From Paraescarpia echinospica (Eukaryota > Annelida > Polychaeta > Sabellida > Siboglinidae): 64,000 nt of DNA. The notes below the pieces were generated by a model, which saw only the letters and a program-made list of their open reading frames with translations, was not told the DNA's origin and did not search any database. Position numbers and translations under genes: made by a program. Below are positions 41,930 to 54,522 of this stretch, piece by piece. The stretch is taken from contig CM034534.1 of NCBI GenBank assembly GCA_020002185.1, forward strand, positions 29,792,888-29,856,887. The letters run 5' to 3'. Positions within the stretch are counted from its first letter, which is position 1. Every line of letters starts with the position of its first letter.

Positions 41930-42280
41930 ACTCAGAAGGGTTCATTATAATTATTATACGCAATGATAAAATGAATTTGTGTTATGTTACATATACGGTC
42001 TATGCTCATGACAGAAGGATATACATATGGTGATGCAGATTATAATCACGTTACATGGGAGGGAATACGTCAATCTTTCCTCAATTAAGCTTATCAGCTA
42101 GATTCATGTATTGATATGTAGACCTTATATCAATGGGTCATTATAATTATTATACACAATGTTCCCTGTTAGATGTACTTACGCTATGTTACATGTACGA
42201 CACATGCTCATGAGAGTAACATACTTATAATTACGCTGACCATAATCATGTTATGTAGGAGACGGATTGGACAAGTAATT
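41930..42280. repeat. Diverged tandem duplication of about 190 bp
   Basis: Two segments beginning GGTTCATTATAATTATTATAC (41938) and GGGTCATTATAATTATTATAC (42135) share TATGTTACATGTACG and ATAATCACGTTA-like blocks in the same order. No coding capacity is seen from here to 42635. Confidence 0.5.
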
Positions 42281-42698
42281 CGTGCATATTTTGATACCAA
42301 TAAGGATTTCGTTGAAAAGCTAATGCAATGTTAAACTATTTTAATATCAGTCTATGTTGTTTTGTTCTGTAAATATAATTTGTGTGTATTTACATACACG
42401 CATCTGGATTACTTGAGGTTTATAGAAACATTATCTTACTCATTCTTTTTCCCGAAATTAAAATCGTCACAAAATCGCAGGTAAAAGCTATTGAGGAGGT
42501 ACTAATATAAACTTGCGTAATTTTGACAATGTTACCTAATTTTTTTAGCTATATGCTTTTGATATGTTATCTAGGATATATGCTTGCTTTCAAAATTGTC
42601 AGATTTGCTTCTGTTGCAATTTGTTCCAACACGACCCTAGTTTGGTCATACAAGTCGTAGACTAACCACGCATATCAGTCGATGAGTGTCCGTCATTC

Positions 42699-42890
42699 GT
42701 GACAACAATAGGCACCCATCAAGGTGACAGCCTCAGCCCAGTGCTGTTTATAATCTACATCGAGGAGCGTACCTTCAAAACACTACTGTTTAGTTCAAAA
42801 CACAATCCCAACGTACTCTCAAGACACTACCCATTGTCAAAACACTACCGTTATTATATTTTATCTGCAAAGTACACAAGTTACCTTTAG
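42699..42890 (+). pseudogene. Reverse-transcriptase fragment, right arm
   Basis: Near-identical copy of the fragment at 37502-37693 (two amino-acid differences). Confidence 0.55.
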
Positions 42891-43454
42891 TAATCATCCT
42901 ATACACTAAGGTCGAGTTCGTAATGGTTGGAACCAATTAGGCAACGGGAATAAATAGTTAGTGTGAAATATCATAACATATTAATGCATAGACGGGGAGC
43001 AGACATATTTCTGCCCCCCCCCCCATTAAATGTGAACGGGAATGTTTGTTTTTATGGCGAGCGTCAATGGCGGGTGGAAATGTGAATGATGTGCCCCCCC
43101 CCCTCCCCCGGCTTCCGATGTAACAATCGAGCCAACCCAGACAGCCACAAGGTGAAGGACGATGTGAACATTGGCGACGGCGAAAAGTTTGCAGTGGCGC
43201 TGTAGCCCCCCCCCCCATATAAATTTCGTTCCTCGTCACTGTATTAATGTAATTATATATAATTAGCTATGGTTTGAGTTAGTTATGGTTGATGTTAGTA
43301 ATAGCTTAAGCATTGGACCCAATCAGATGACGGGAATAAATAGTTAGTGTGATAATCAGACGAGGGGAATAAACAATTATTCATAACGTCATCCATGAGA
43401 ATCGTTGTCATTTACCGCCCGCCGCCATCAGTGAAAAATGGCTTGTGAACAACT

Positions 43455-44035
43455 GTGTTTATTGAAGAATGGGACCGTTTAATCGACCAGCATGCCATAA
43501 AACCTGGACCTCTGATTATCATGGGAGATTTGAACTTTCATATTGACAACGCTGCAAATGTTGATGCACATCGACTGATCAATTCTGTGAATGTCCCAGG
43601 AATGGTGTTGCATGTTCGCGGGCCAACCCACAGGAAAGGACACACGTTGGATGTACTCATGACCCGCAGCACGGACGAACACCTTATTCGAAATGTTACC
43701 GTTACGGACATGGGCCTTTCTGACCACTTTGCGGTGAGTTTCTACATAAACATTGTTCAACATCGCACTGGTTTGATGAAAATCAAATATCGCAAGTTAT
43801 GCACCATTGATGCAGTGTCTTTTTAACAAGACATGTCACTGTTCCGCTCGTATGATCTTGATTTGTTGAACGTAGAGGAACTGGTTGATCAATACGATAA
43901 TATGCTGGTCAGCTTAGTTGATTCGCACGCGCCTAAGCAACAAAAGCATGTCCGGTTACCGCAAGATGCAGCGTGGAATTTGTTGATGCATCCAACCGCA
44001 TTACAAATTGACAGCTTTGTGATTTTTTTCAACAA
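43455..44035 (+). pseudogene. CR1/L2-type LINE endonuclease fragment, right arm
   Basis: Copy of 36269-36934 with a handful of changes (FIEEWDR for FFEEWDR; SVNVPGMV for SLNVPGMV). It joins directly to the unrecognised ORF segment at about 44050 because about 0.5 kb is absent here. Confidence 0.75.
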
Positions 44036-44049
44036 AGGTAACAAAGGTA

Positions 44050-44953
44050 ACGATCAAGAACTCGCTTTATCGCTACATAAAAGCAAGCGGCAACTATAAG
44101 AAAGTTGTAACGACAGTGATTGGCGATGCCGTCCGTTTCAATCGACGTCACAGCGTCCATGTGTGCACCACACATCCGGTGATCGTCCTAGCGGCGCACA
44201 TCTGCCAGAAGTACAATATTGACGACGAGCCGGAACTGCTGGCGGACATACTGTTGTGATTTCATACCACTTTGGCTCTCCATACAACGCCCATACTTGG
44301 TGCATGCGCAGTGCCGCCAGCACATGTGTATCCTCCATCTTGGAATAAATTCTCGACTTCAATTTCACAAGGCTCGTTACGTCAACATGTTAGTTCTATA
44401 ATTAAGTAACGTACTATTGAATATATAGACAACATAACACATCACATACTAATGTCGGTGTTCCTCTGCGACGCAGGCATCGATCGCTTCGTTATCTTCC
44501 TCGACCCGCTCACATTCCCGTTTGACGTCTACCCGATCATATATCCCTTCCAGAACATGCACACGTTCAGGACGATCTGTCAACGCTACTAGAAGGTGTT
44601 GGAGCATTTCTTGTTGCAAGCAACTCGCATCACTGTGCCGGTTGAGCTGAGCGAGTATCCCGTCACCGACTGCCAGCAACCGTCATACACAAGTTACTAC
44701 TCTAAGGTGCCATTTGTCGAGATGCCGATATTCTCGAGCAGGGTTAGTACCCACTATTCCTCGCTTGTCACTCAATCAACGCCCCGCCGTGTTGCTTCTT
44801 CTCCGCTACGGCGCGGAACCGATGCGAGCCGGGCATGTTCATCAAATCATTGGCCTCTACTTCCAGGTGAGGTCCGGAAATTACCGGGCTATTTTGAGTT
44901 ACACATCAACGATGATATTAATGTGTGCATCGTGTGAATATATCAAGTTATGA
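44050..44953 (+). pseudogene. Broken copy of the unrecognised ORF, right arm
   Basis: Homologous to 35149-36009, starting at DQELALSLHKSKRQL in a shifted frame. It is split by the 191-bp insertion at 44253-44443, by a TAG replacing Leu near 44590 and by a small insertion near 44745 that shifts the frame (the C-terminal end is read from 44714). Confidence 0.6.
44253..44443. mobile_element. 191-bp insertion with 7-bp target duplication
   Basis: Absent from the left arm. It is flanked by ACATACT on both sides (44246-44252 and 44444-44450), which occurs once at the empty site in the left arm. There are no clear terminal inverted repeats and the interior has no ORF. This is consistent with a short retroposed or MITE-type insertion after the arms duplicated. 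Confidence 0.7.
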
Positions 44954-45047
44954 AACAGCTCTAGCATACTGTCATTGCATACCAAATCAATTTTTTTTTA
45001 AATCAAAATTTATTTATACACCACATATCTCTACAAAGCAGATTCAG

Positions 45048-45977
45048 GGGTGTTTACAATCTAAAACATGATGTAAGAATACACGTTGTCGTTATAATAG
45101 TAAGTAGTAATATGTTTCTTATAATATAAGTGTAAGAAGCGTATGCACTGTTTAGTTACCCTGCTTCCCAATGCCGTCAGCCGAGTAATTTCGATTAAAT
45201 AGAATTATAACGTCCGCTTACGCGGACGGCTGCAGTCGGTGTCAGCTGCCGCTGGGACTGTCACTGAGTCTGTCGAGCCTCAACTACAATAACTAACATA
45301 GCCTTAGGCAAAGGTCTCGTCTTTCTAGTTAATAAAACTGCATTGTCCAATGTTTGACATGCAGTGAACGAAAATGCATGCTAAAATATCAGTATATGCA
45401 ACCATAGGCATAGCAAGATGATTAACCTGGTCGTGGATGTAATTTGTTTGCCTAAATCTAGGTCCCTGGGATTTGGGTATGTGTGTCTACGAGTCTTGCT
45501 TTCCAAAATTCCAGTCAGCCGTTTTTGAAAAGTCCCCGTTTCCCCACTTATTTGAACCAAAACATAAAAATGTGAGATTCGTACATTCACAGAGTGTTTT
45601 AATGCTACAGCTACTATTGCCAGTAAACCTAGCTGGCATGTCATCATTCAATGTAAACATTTTAGGTGTGTAGTACACAATACCATGTTGCCACGGAATT
45701 TTGCGATACACGAATTTTAGACACCAGCAGATCTGCACTCTAATATACATGAGTTTTTATCCATGAATATATTATTAAAAATCTAGTAATACATCAGATC
45801 GAGTTGCGCTGCTTCATGTGAATAGCACATTTGATAATAATAGTACTCGCTAAAAACAAATTAAACATTTATTTTTCACGTGTTACTTTACTGTTATTGT
45901 ACACTTTTCACGAGAACGGCCCATATGTATAATTATATACAACATTAATTATTTGAGCAAGAATAAAAGAAAATATA
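45048..45977. other. Intergenic, no gene seen
   Basis: AT-rich apart from a GC-rich patch with CGTCCGCTTACGCGGACG self-complementarity near 45210-45227. No ORF has recognisable content. Confidence 0.45.
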
Positions 45978-46161
45978 CAGTGCACTATGGATAAGGTCGA
46001 ACCTCCAGGGACCCATGACAATACTGATAAATGGAATTTCTGATAACTAGAAAGTTATCAGAAGGTCACCTTATTGGGACCTTTGCCCTGGACCGAGGAA
46101 AAGATTTATTTAACTTAGCAAAAATTAACTTATGTGAGTTCAAGTTATCTGGAGTGCACTG
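45978..46161. mobile_element. Tc1/mariner-like MITE with TA target duplication
   Basis: 184 bp with terminal inverted repeats CAGTGCACT...AGTGCACTG, extended imperfectly inward (GATAAGGTCGAAC versus the reverse complement of GAGTTCAAGTTATC). It is flanked by TA on both sides. An internal hairpin TCTGATAACT...AGTTATCAGA lies near 46037-46061. No ORF, so non-autonomous. Confidence 0.75.
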
Positions 46162-47853
46162 TATATGACCAATGCATACAGGTAATTATGTAGAAGCAAA
46201 TTAAAAGTTGGCCAAAGTAATGGATTGGGATTTTATTCTGACTGAATCAACATAACAAGGTTCTCTTGTATTTATTTTCCATTTAGCCTGCTGTACACTT
46301 GGTGATAAGTCCCATAATCCAATATAGAAACTGAATTAATCTGCACAGTGTTGAGGTAGTTAACTCATATTTAGGCTCAGTTTCATAAATTCAACTTTGT
46401 TTATTTGCAGGAACATTGTAAATAGCTAGCTGATGGAAAGAGGAAATTGAAGAGCTCTACTCAACAGTGCCATTAATTGGACAATGGGTCACCTGACATA
46501 AGATGATGTCTGACTTTGTTGTGCCCCATTCTGTTCTGGATAGTTGTATCTCACTTCGAGTTTCAAATGGATGTGTGCATCTGATAGCTTTGTGTATCAA
46601 AATGCATAGCAGTGCTATTAATAGGACAATATGTTAACTGACACAGTAGTGAAGAAGATGTCTGACTTTGTCCTGCCACATTAGTTCCGTGTGGCTTCTG
46701 TTGGGAATATGTACATCACTAAATGTTTGAAATGGATGTGTGCAATCGATTAATTTGTGCATGCAAATGCACATCATTCCGTCATTATGTTGCAAAGTAG
46801 GAGTACATAATAACATTTATGCGTTCTTATGCTCATCATGTTTGGATTGTATTCTACAGCATATTCTTCAAACAAGTTTGTGTTAAGTGAACTATACTGG
46901 GAGTAGTGTATATAAAGGTGTCAACAAAGTTGCTTTTACAATAATTTTGAAAATTTGTAAAATTTAAATGTTCCACAACATTCAAAATGTGTTAGGGATC
47001 TTCTTGTGCTAAATACACAAATGATGACTGAAAACAGTGTTCTAAGATATGCGTTACTTTTAAAGTTTTGTATATTCATTCTCCTTTTATTCCATATATT
47101 TTCCTTCTTATCTTTGCTGAATCTGTGACATAAACAGCCGCTGGTCCACGTTTCATTTTGATAATTTTATCGGTCACGACTCAGTCGCATGGCGGTGGCT
47201 AATCCTAATGTTGCTGACGTATTTCTTGCATCTGTTAACTCGGCGTAGCTAATCGATGTCTGACAGACAGTCCCGAATATACATGAACATACCATATACG
47301 GATCGTGAAGGTGAGGCTAAAGTGGAAATTCTGCGTACGCGCAGTTATTTTTTCGATATATTGTCAGGGTCATTAGTGATTAATAAAACATATTAACAAG
47401 ATTATTTAATAATTGCGTACATTACAAAGAGATTAAAAATTTTAAAGAATTGTTTTAACAGAATGCCAATTTAAAACTGTACCCACACTTCATTTATTCC
47501 ATTAGATATGTGAATTTCTTGCACATAAAGTGAATTATTTCAGAATAGTAATGTTGGCAGTTAATTTAATAAAAAGTGCATTTTATATTAATCTGTAATA
47601 ATTTTTCAAATGTTGGCTCATAAGGATGCCATAAAATTGCCTCAACCCTACACCAACTGGGTCACCAATATATTTTTATTCAATGAACTGCATACATGCC
47701 AACCTTCGGTGATCCACACCTGTAAGACTATGGGCAAAAATCCATAAGACAGCCATAAGCAAGCTGCAAGTATAGCGACAGGACAATACAGCTGATATCT
47801 AATATACCGGCATTACCAACAACACCTGTTCACACAACTCTCTTTATTGACCT
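46162..47853. other. Intergenic with a diverged 155-bp tandem repeat
   Basis: Segments near 46460-46610 and 46612-46770 share GATGTCTGACTTTGT, CCACATT-like and AAATGGATGTGTGCA blocks in the same order, so an old tandem duplication is likely. No supported gene. Confidence 0.45.
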
Positions 47854-49983
47854 TCACTTGTCAGACAGGTGCTCGAGCTTATCCTCATAGCACGCGTGCT
47901 TTGCGTCGCGGGGCATCGCCGGCGACAACTTTAACTGATGACAGCAGCTGTCAAAGTTAAGTTTGCATTGTAGGTATGCTGTGATTGTGTCTGGGTGTAG
48001 GTTGCTGCGAGAGTCTGTGTGTATTTTTCTTAGCATGGAGAATGTTCGTTCCGAGTCAGCATTGCTGTGGGGCAGGCTGAGTAGGGCAGTATAAACGGTT
48101 GCGAGGGTGGGAAAGCGCACTTCCCCCATTGCCGTATTCATCGCCATCACGTCCCCCCAGATGTGATCAAGTCGCCGATGATGGCCATCCACTGCGGTGA
48201 CGACAGCATCGTCTTCTAGAAGCTGGAGGTCTTCAAATTCGTCCTTCAATGTCTCACCATCAACATCGGGAGATATCTTTGTAGCCAGCCGCAACACTAC
48301 AACAAGTGGGCTGGGTTGTTCAATCTTAGGGAGTAGGGTTCCATAATTATGTACAAAACATTGCGAAAAATAAAAACAAGTTAATTAGTCACAGAGCACA
48401 TTCAAGTAAAACAAAGAGTCAACACGTACGTGGTGTATATGTGAACTCTGTGCGCCGAGAGATGTCCAGTACAGCGAGATCCTTCAACACGGCGTCATCG
48501 AAAGGAAAGCGCTGCACCATCTTCTGCAGGACGGCAGTGTAGAATTGACGAACTTCACTGGAATAGATTGCACAAAATTATCAATTTATTTACCAAACTG
48601 GCCACCAATACCACACTCAATTATTTGATAGTGATCACTGATCACCTTAGCACAAGTCAGCAAATTAAGATCAGCAAAACTAAGATCATTAAATTAACTG
48701 AACAAAAACAAACTAATCTTAATAGGCAAGCACCAGGAATACAACATGATTAGATTCGGCTGTAAATGGGCAATAATAATTATAGTAGTAAACAGCAGCA
48801 TACCAGATAAACTTCGCCTCTTTCGCAGGTTCGAAGTTCTCTTCGTCCATGAACGTCCTTGCAGCCATTCCAATCGCAACAGTCGCATCGTCGTGCTGGT
48901 TTTCCCGGAGATCCGTCTGGCCACGCACGAGTCGCAGGGGCACAAACTTCACCATGAGTTTGCGTAGCAAGCGGTCCATCTCGGGGAGCAACACCCCCAC
49001 CTTTGTCTCATTGATCATTCAGTGCCAAAATAATGATGTGAAGCGCCACGGACAGCAAGGAACTTGATCTCTGCAATATATGATGTTACACGGTACGACT
49101 GTAGGATTTGGGATGTTATTAAGGGGTCATTTATCTTACTCAACAGCGACCTTGCGTGCCTTAGCAGTTAGCAAGTAAAATTATTGTCAGCTTGCAGGAT
49201 ACCGAAGTCGCATTTACCGAGAACCATTTATAATTAAAATTTACACTTACTTGAAATAGCTTGTTGAATTCCATCAACACGGGGAGGATGTACTGCAAAA
49301 ATAGCAGTGTCAGTTTGGTATATGGATCCTTGAAGCGACCCACCACCCGCTTAACTCTGCCCGGTTTCTCTCCATCCTCATGGCTTGCGAAGTAGGCAGA
49401 CAGAGCTGGATATTGGTGGAGGAGCCGCTCGACAACCCTCAGCAGAGACAGCCAGCGTGTCGGGCAGTGCTTCAGAATCCCCAGATGCTCGATATCTGCG
49501 AAGTCCTCGAACTCTTGGAACAGTTCGCGTCTCTTGGAACTGAAAGCAAACAAACAAAACCTTACGACCCCCGCAGACACGATGTCACAAAGGTACAATA
49601 ATAACATCATGTTAGACGTAACAAGTCATCAGTTCAAATTATATCATGTGCATCGACGATTGCGCCGCAATGACTACATGGATTTACATCGTGACGACAC
49701 ATGATACTTTATGCACATTATTTCACACATGTGCCTGGCCAGATCGCCGTCCTGTAGAAATATGTACAAAAATACAGGGAACATATTATTTATTATCCTC
49801 AGATGCTAAGCGGAGGGAGCAATAAAAACATGGCATAAACTGACCTATTTTGAAAGTGGAAGTGAATATCGACGAACAAGTCATCCACAGACATCGACAG
49901 CTGCTTCACTCCAGACTTTACACACAGATCCGCCAGGTGGCAAATACACCCAATGTTGAAGACATCGGGTTGTCGCTGCCGAA
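47854..49983 (-). CDS. hAT-transposase-like gene, five visible exons, 5' part missing
   Basis: Spliced minus-strand gene. Exons by splice consensus and phase are about 49983-49845, 49539-49251, 49006-48804, 48557-48430 and 48296-47854. Donors include AGGTCAGT, AAGTAAGT and GTACGT; acceptors include TTTCAG, CCAG and TTGTAG. The frame is kept through all junctions. Landmarks are NIGCICHLADLC, a SKRRELFQEFEDF...CPTRWLSLLRVVERLL segment, QFYTAVLQKMVQRFPF and a C-terminal hAT dimerisation domain (FPTLATVYTALLSLPHSNADSERTFSMLR). It may be a hAT element or a domesticated relative. The 5' side is cut by Gypsy element 2 at about 49984. Confidence 0.7.
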
Positions 49984-50705
49984 CGCAAAGAAATGTCGAG
50001 TACGCGGTTTACGTGTTCCGCCAGGCGGCGCAACTAGGCAGCGAGAGTCTGGATAAGTTCCACGCACGACTAAGGCAACTCGCTAAAAACTGTAACTTCA
50101 ACGACCTAGACAGGGAAGTTCGCTCACAAATTATTCAACGCTGTCAACTCGGCAAAGTCCGCGATAAGGGACTGAGTGACGCACACATCACATTGTCTGA
50201 ACTGTTGAAATTTGGGCGTACGCTAGAAGCTACGAATGCTCAGGGCTAGGCTATGGCTAACAACCACGTATCGATGACAGGCAATAGCGCTGGCAATGTC
50301 ACCGATCGCTCGATTGTCAACAAGTTGTCAGTCACAAAATCGGCTACGCAATCGCGAGGTGCTTCCACCTGGCGGAGTCGATCACACCAGCAGGCGAAAC
50401 CAAACGCAGCTGCTGCTACCTGGAGGACGACTTCCCATCAACGAAATCGGAAGTCGCCGAACGACGGTGCTGACAATTGGCGAACAAGTTCACACCATAG
50501 TCTCTGCAATGGCTATGGGGCGGCACCACATGTTAAACGTTAACTCCAGTGCCCGGCATGGGGCCAACGCTGTCATCTGTGTCAACGTGAAAATCACTTC
50601 GCGAGTGTTTGTCGTTCGAAGTCGCAAGTTCAGCACGTCACTGCGATCGAACCTGAACTGTCAACGGCGATACAGCATGTATCGTGCGACCGCGACGACA
50701 TTCTC
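49984..50705 (+). pseudogene. Gypsy element 2 gag, 5'-truncated
   Basis: Matches element 1 gag from about 27512 onward. The 5' LTR and first half of gag are absent, replaced by the hAT gene. A TAG at 50247-50249 interrupts the frame where element 1 has CAA. The CCHC knuckle region (CHLCQRENHFASVC equivalent) is near 50570-50640, with a Cys/Tyr change in the preceding segment. Confidence 0.75.
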
Positions 50706-50708
50706 GAT

Positions 50709-53700
50709 TTGAACACTTTGCAAACAAAGAATGCTACTGTAAAACCATACATGTATGCTGCCATGCAGAATGATGTTGTAGCCCAGATGGAAATCGACAC
50801 TGGCGCAGCTACGAGCATCATCAGTCTGCGACAACTCGAAAGCCTACGTCGCGGCACGCAGTCGCTACCGCTAGGCACCGACAATCTACCTACGCTACGC
50901 ACCTACGCCGATCAGCTCAGTCAGCCGACAGGGCGCGTGACGGTCGACGTGCGTCACCGAGACAAGACACACCGGTTGTCTTGCCTGGTGGTCGACGGCG
51001 ATGTTCCCAACTTGCTCGGCAGAGATTGGTTGGTGCATCTCAAGTTGGACTGGTCTATAGTTCATCGGGTAGAGGAAAATGTTGATTTCGCGTGCATGTT
51101 TCCAGAACTCTTTAGTGAAGGTCTGGGCAAACTAAAGGGGGTTGAGGCAAAGCTGTACATAGATAGCGAAGCTGTGCCACGCTGCTTCAAACCACGCACT
51201 GTTCCACTGGCATTGAGGGGCAAAGTCGATAGCGAACTCGATAGATTACAGGCAGAGGGGGTGCTGGTACCAGTTGAACACTCTGAATGGGCGGCACCAA
51301 TCGTACCCGTTCTAAAAGCTAATGGCGAGGTACGCATTTGCGGGGACTATAAGCTCACTGTCAATAAAGCTGCTAAGATTGACAAATTCCCGATCCCTAA
51401 CATTGAGGACTTGTACGCTAAACTGTCAGGGGGCGTGGCTTATTCTAAGCTAGACTTGAGCAACGCCTATCAACAGGTCGTCCTCAGTGCCGACTCACAG
51501 AAGCTCACTACTATCACTACGCTGAAGGGACTATTCGCATATACACGCCTATGCTATGGCGTAGCATCCGCTCCCGGCATCTTTCAGCGGGAGATGGAGC
51601 AACTAGTGCAGAATATACCGATGGTAGCAGTGTACCTTGACGACATCTTGGTGTCTGGTCACACGTACGAGGAGGCTAAGACGAATCTAGTCACTGTACT
51701 GAGCCGACTACAATCGGCAGGTTTGCGGCTACGGCTAGAGAAATGCGCGTTCATGCAGGCCTCGTGTGTGTACCTGGGGCATCGTCTAGACGCCGAGGGC
51801 ATCCATCCTACTACAGAGAAACTACAAGCAGTGCAGCAGGCACCTGCGCCGACATCAGTGTCAGAATTGCGAAGCTACTTGGGCATGGTGAACTATTATC
51901 ACAAATTTCTGAAAAACCTGAGCGCTGTGCTAGCGCCGCTACATCAGCTGTTGCAGAAAGGCACTTCCTGGCATTGGGGGTCGCCTCAAAAACGTGTGTT
52001 TGAACAGTCAAAAGCGTTGTTGCATTCGTCGCAAGTTCTGGTTGATCACGACCCGAGTCTTCCACTGCTGTTGAGTTGCGACGCGTCTCCATACGGCATC
52101 GGTGCCATGCTCTCTCATCGCATGGCAAACTGCACAGACAGGCCTGTGGCATTCGCGTCACGTTCGCTCGTCACGGCCGAGAAGAATTACGCGCAAGTTG
52201 AACGTGAGGGCCTGGCCGTTGTGTTTGGCGTAACCAAGTTCCACCGCTACGTCTACGGCCGGAACTTTGAGATACAAACAGATCACAGGCCACTACTAGG
52301 TCTGCTGGGGGAACATAAGCTGATTTCTCCACTCTCCAGCGCGTGCATACAACGCTGGGCGTTGACGCTGTCGAACTATCAGTATACGCTACGCTACAAA
52401 CCTGGGGTTCAGAACAGCAATGCAGACGGTCTAAGCAGACTACCTTTGCCTACTGAGCCATCGTCCATCCCTGTACCGGCTGAAGTGGTACTCTCGTTGT
52501 CGATCGTCGACGACACACCGATCACCGCTGCTAAGATCGCGCAGTGGACCTCGCGCGACCCTATCCTGTCTACAGTGGCGAGGTACGTGCGGCAGGGATG
52601 GCCGTCAAACACTGATGACGTCGAGGACACATACTACAGACGGCGTAACGAACTAACCATACAGCAGGGCTGTCTGCTGTGGGGTTCGCACATAATCATA
52701 CCTACGCCAGGGCGCGAACGCATACTAGAGGAACTACACGAATGCCATTCGGGCATATTGCGTATGAAATCACTGGCTCGCAGCTATGTCTGGTGGCCAG
52801 GACTGGACGCCGAAATCGAGAACAAAGTACGCAGTTGCGGAACATGCCAGGAACACAGTAAGCTGCCGGCGAAAGCAGTCTTACATCCGTGGGAATGGCC
52901 TGGCAAGGCCTGGTACAGACTGCACATCGACTACGCGGGACCTTTCGAGGGCAAAATGATTCTCGTGATCGTAGACGCACACTCAAAGTATATCGACGCG
53001 CACGTCATGTCGTCTGCAACGTCTACGACGACAATACGCAGTCTATGTCAAACGTTCGCCACGCATGGTCTCCCGTGCACTATAGTCTCCGACAATGGCA
53101 CCGCTTTTACGAGCCAGGAGTTCCGAGCGTACTGTCGTAGTAACGGCATTAAACACATCTGCAGTGCGCCGTTTCACCCAGCGACCAACGGCCTCGCTGA
53201 GAGGGCGGTGCAGACCGTCGTCAAACAGGGCTTGAGGAAGACCAGCGGTCCAGACGTCGAGACACGACTCTACAACTATCTGGCGCGCTACCGAGTGACG
53301 CCGCAATCCACAATGGGCGAGTCGCCGGCTCGGATGCTCAACTCAAAGTTGCCGCGCATAAAACTCGACCTGTTACTACTGCAGCGAGAAAACCGAGTGC
53401 TTGGTCATCAGGAACAGGCACGTTACTACCGCACATCCACGGATACGTCAGAAACCGCATTCTACGCAGGCGACGCGGTTTGGGCAATGAACTTCGCTGG
53501 CAAACCAAAGTGGCTACCGTAAGTTCTCACTGATCGCACCGGACCGGTCTCGTTCATTGTCAGCATGACGGACGGACGCATCTGGAGACGCCACGCCGAC
53601 CATCTACGCATGCGTCTCCCCGATGAGAACGTCAACGAGATGTTCCCGCCACCCGATCCGAAAGCTGTGAGCGTTGTTCCGCCGACAGCGCCACCCATCG

Positions 53701-53785
53701 ACGTTCCCCTGTCCGAACGTCTCCAATCATTTCCACTCCACAATCGTCGTCTCCAATCTCCAATCCCCGACGATCTGCTACAGTG
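50709..53785 (+). pseudogene. Gypsy element 2 pol (protease, RT, RNase H, integrase)
   Basis: 937 open codons. The aspartic protease motif is IDTGAATSII. RT has the LDLSNAYQQV and VYLDDILVSG motifs. RNase H has LSCDASPYGIGAML and a DHRPLLGLLG segment. Integrase has an HHCC zinc module (HECHSG...CGTCQEH) and DDE residues in LHIDYAG, IVSDNGTAF and NGLAERAVQT. A TAA at 53520-53522 then ends the frame, and coding similarity continues (DRTGPVSFIVSMTDGR) to a natural stop near 53784. It looks like a recently active K02A2.6-type Gypsy element inactivated by this stop and by loss of its 5' end. Confidence 0.88.
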
Positions 53786-53875
53786 ATTAAGCCGCCAATC
53801 AGGCTTGATCTATAATTAGGGTGTACGCCGTGCGCTGCCCGCCTATGTCATAAGTGTTCTTCATAATTGGAGGAA

Positions 53876-53924
53876 TGTGGTGTATCGCTGTTTAGCCTAG
53901 TTCTACCACAATACTCAATACCAC
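53876..53924 (+). mobile_element. 3' LTR remnant of Gypsy element 2
   Basis: It starts TGTGGTGTATCGCTG like the 5' LTR at 27046 and ends with the last 30 or so bases of that LTR, but about 120 internal bases are missing. The junction lies at TAGCCT, which occurs at both ends of the missing piece in the intact LTR, so a repeat-mediated deletion is likely. Confidence 0.7.
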
Positions 53925-54178
53925 GATACATATCAACTGCTGACTCCGAGATTGGACACGGCACTTCACTAACGTCCCCTGTCCCAGAAGCAGACTCATC
54001 CCACTCGATGTCATCCACTCCAGAAGTAGACACATTGCTGCTTCTCTGAACATGTCATGCAAGGCTGTCAGGTTTGTGGTGGAGAGCTCCAGGCTGCACC
54101 CTACAAACAGCTGAGCAGGCGTCTGGTGGTGTTCAGTTCTCAGGCCGTGATTGTTCCACTGGGCAACAAAGGCCTGCA
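53925..54178 (-). pseudogene. Integrase-like (rve) gene exon, C-terminal part
   Basis: After an acceptor CGGGAATTGCAG the exon reads AFVAQWNNHGLRTEHHQTPAQLFVGC, typical of the C-terminal part of an rve-like integrase gene widespread in invertebrate genomes. The following GVDDIEWDE...CPISESAVDMY segment is in a second frame, so a frameshift lies near 54045. The exon abuts the Gypsy LTR remnant at 53924. Confidence 0.55.
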
Positions 54179-54339
54179 ATTCCCGATTAATCCGGGGTAG
54201 AAATATATAATGTAGTGCCTACGTGTGTTGTTGATTGTTAATATCAAGGGAACCAATTGGCCGCGTTTAATGGCCCCATTGGCCGCTTAGGCTGCGTTGC
54301 ATGACAGCTGTTACGAACCAAACCGGAATAATGGCCCAT

Positions 54340-54378
54340 ACCGGTGTCCCGGGCCCCGATTCAGCCGTGCCAGGATTC
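54340..54378. repeat. 39-bp inverted repeat, left copy
   Basis: Near-perfect reverse complement of 57778-57816 (two mismatches by eye). GC-rich with ACCGGT and GGGCCC, in an otherwise AT-rich region. Confidence 0.8.
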
Positions 54379-54522
54379 CTCAAAACGCATACTGCGCATG
54401 AGATGTGACGTCACGTTTTTCACAGCCGTGCCAGAAGTATCCGCGGTCGTATAGTTTATGTGAATTAGTAGTTGTACGTCGATTTATTTAGTTCTGCGTG
54501 TTTTTAAGGAGGCGTGGCGAGT

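Larger units (their letters stand above)
42636..45047. repeat. Right arm of 10-kb inverted repeat
   Basis: Reverse complement of 35056-37756 with the differences noted there. It is 2412 bp long including a 191-bp insertion. Confidence 0.85.
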
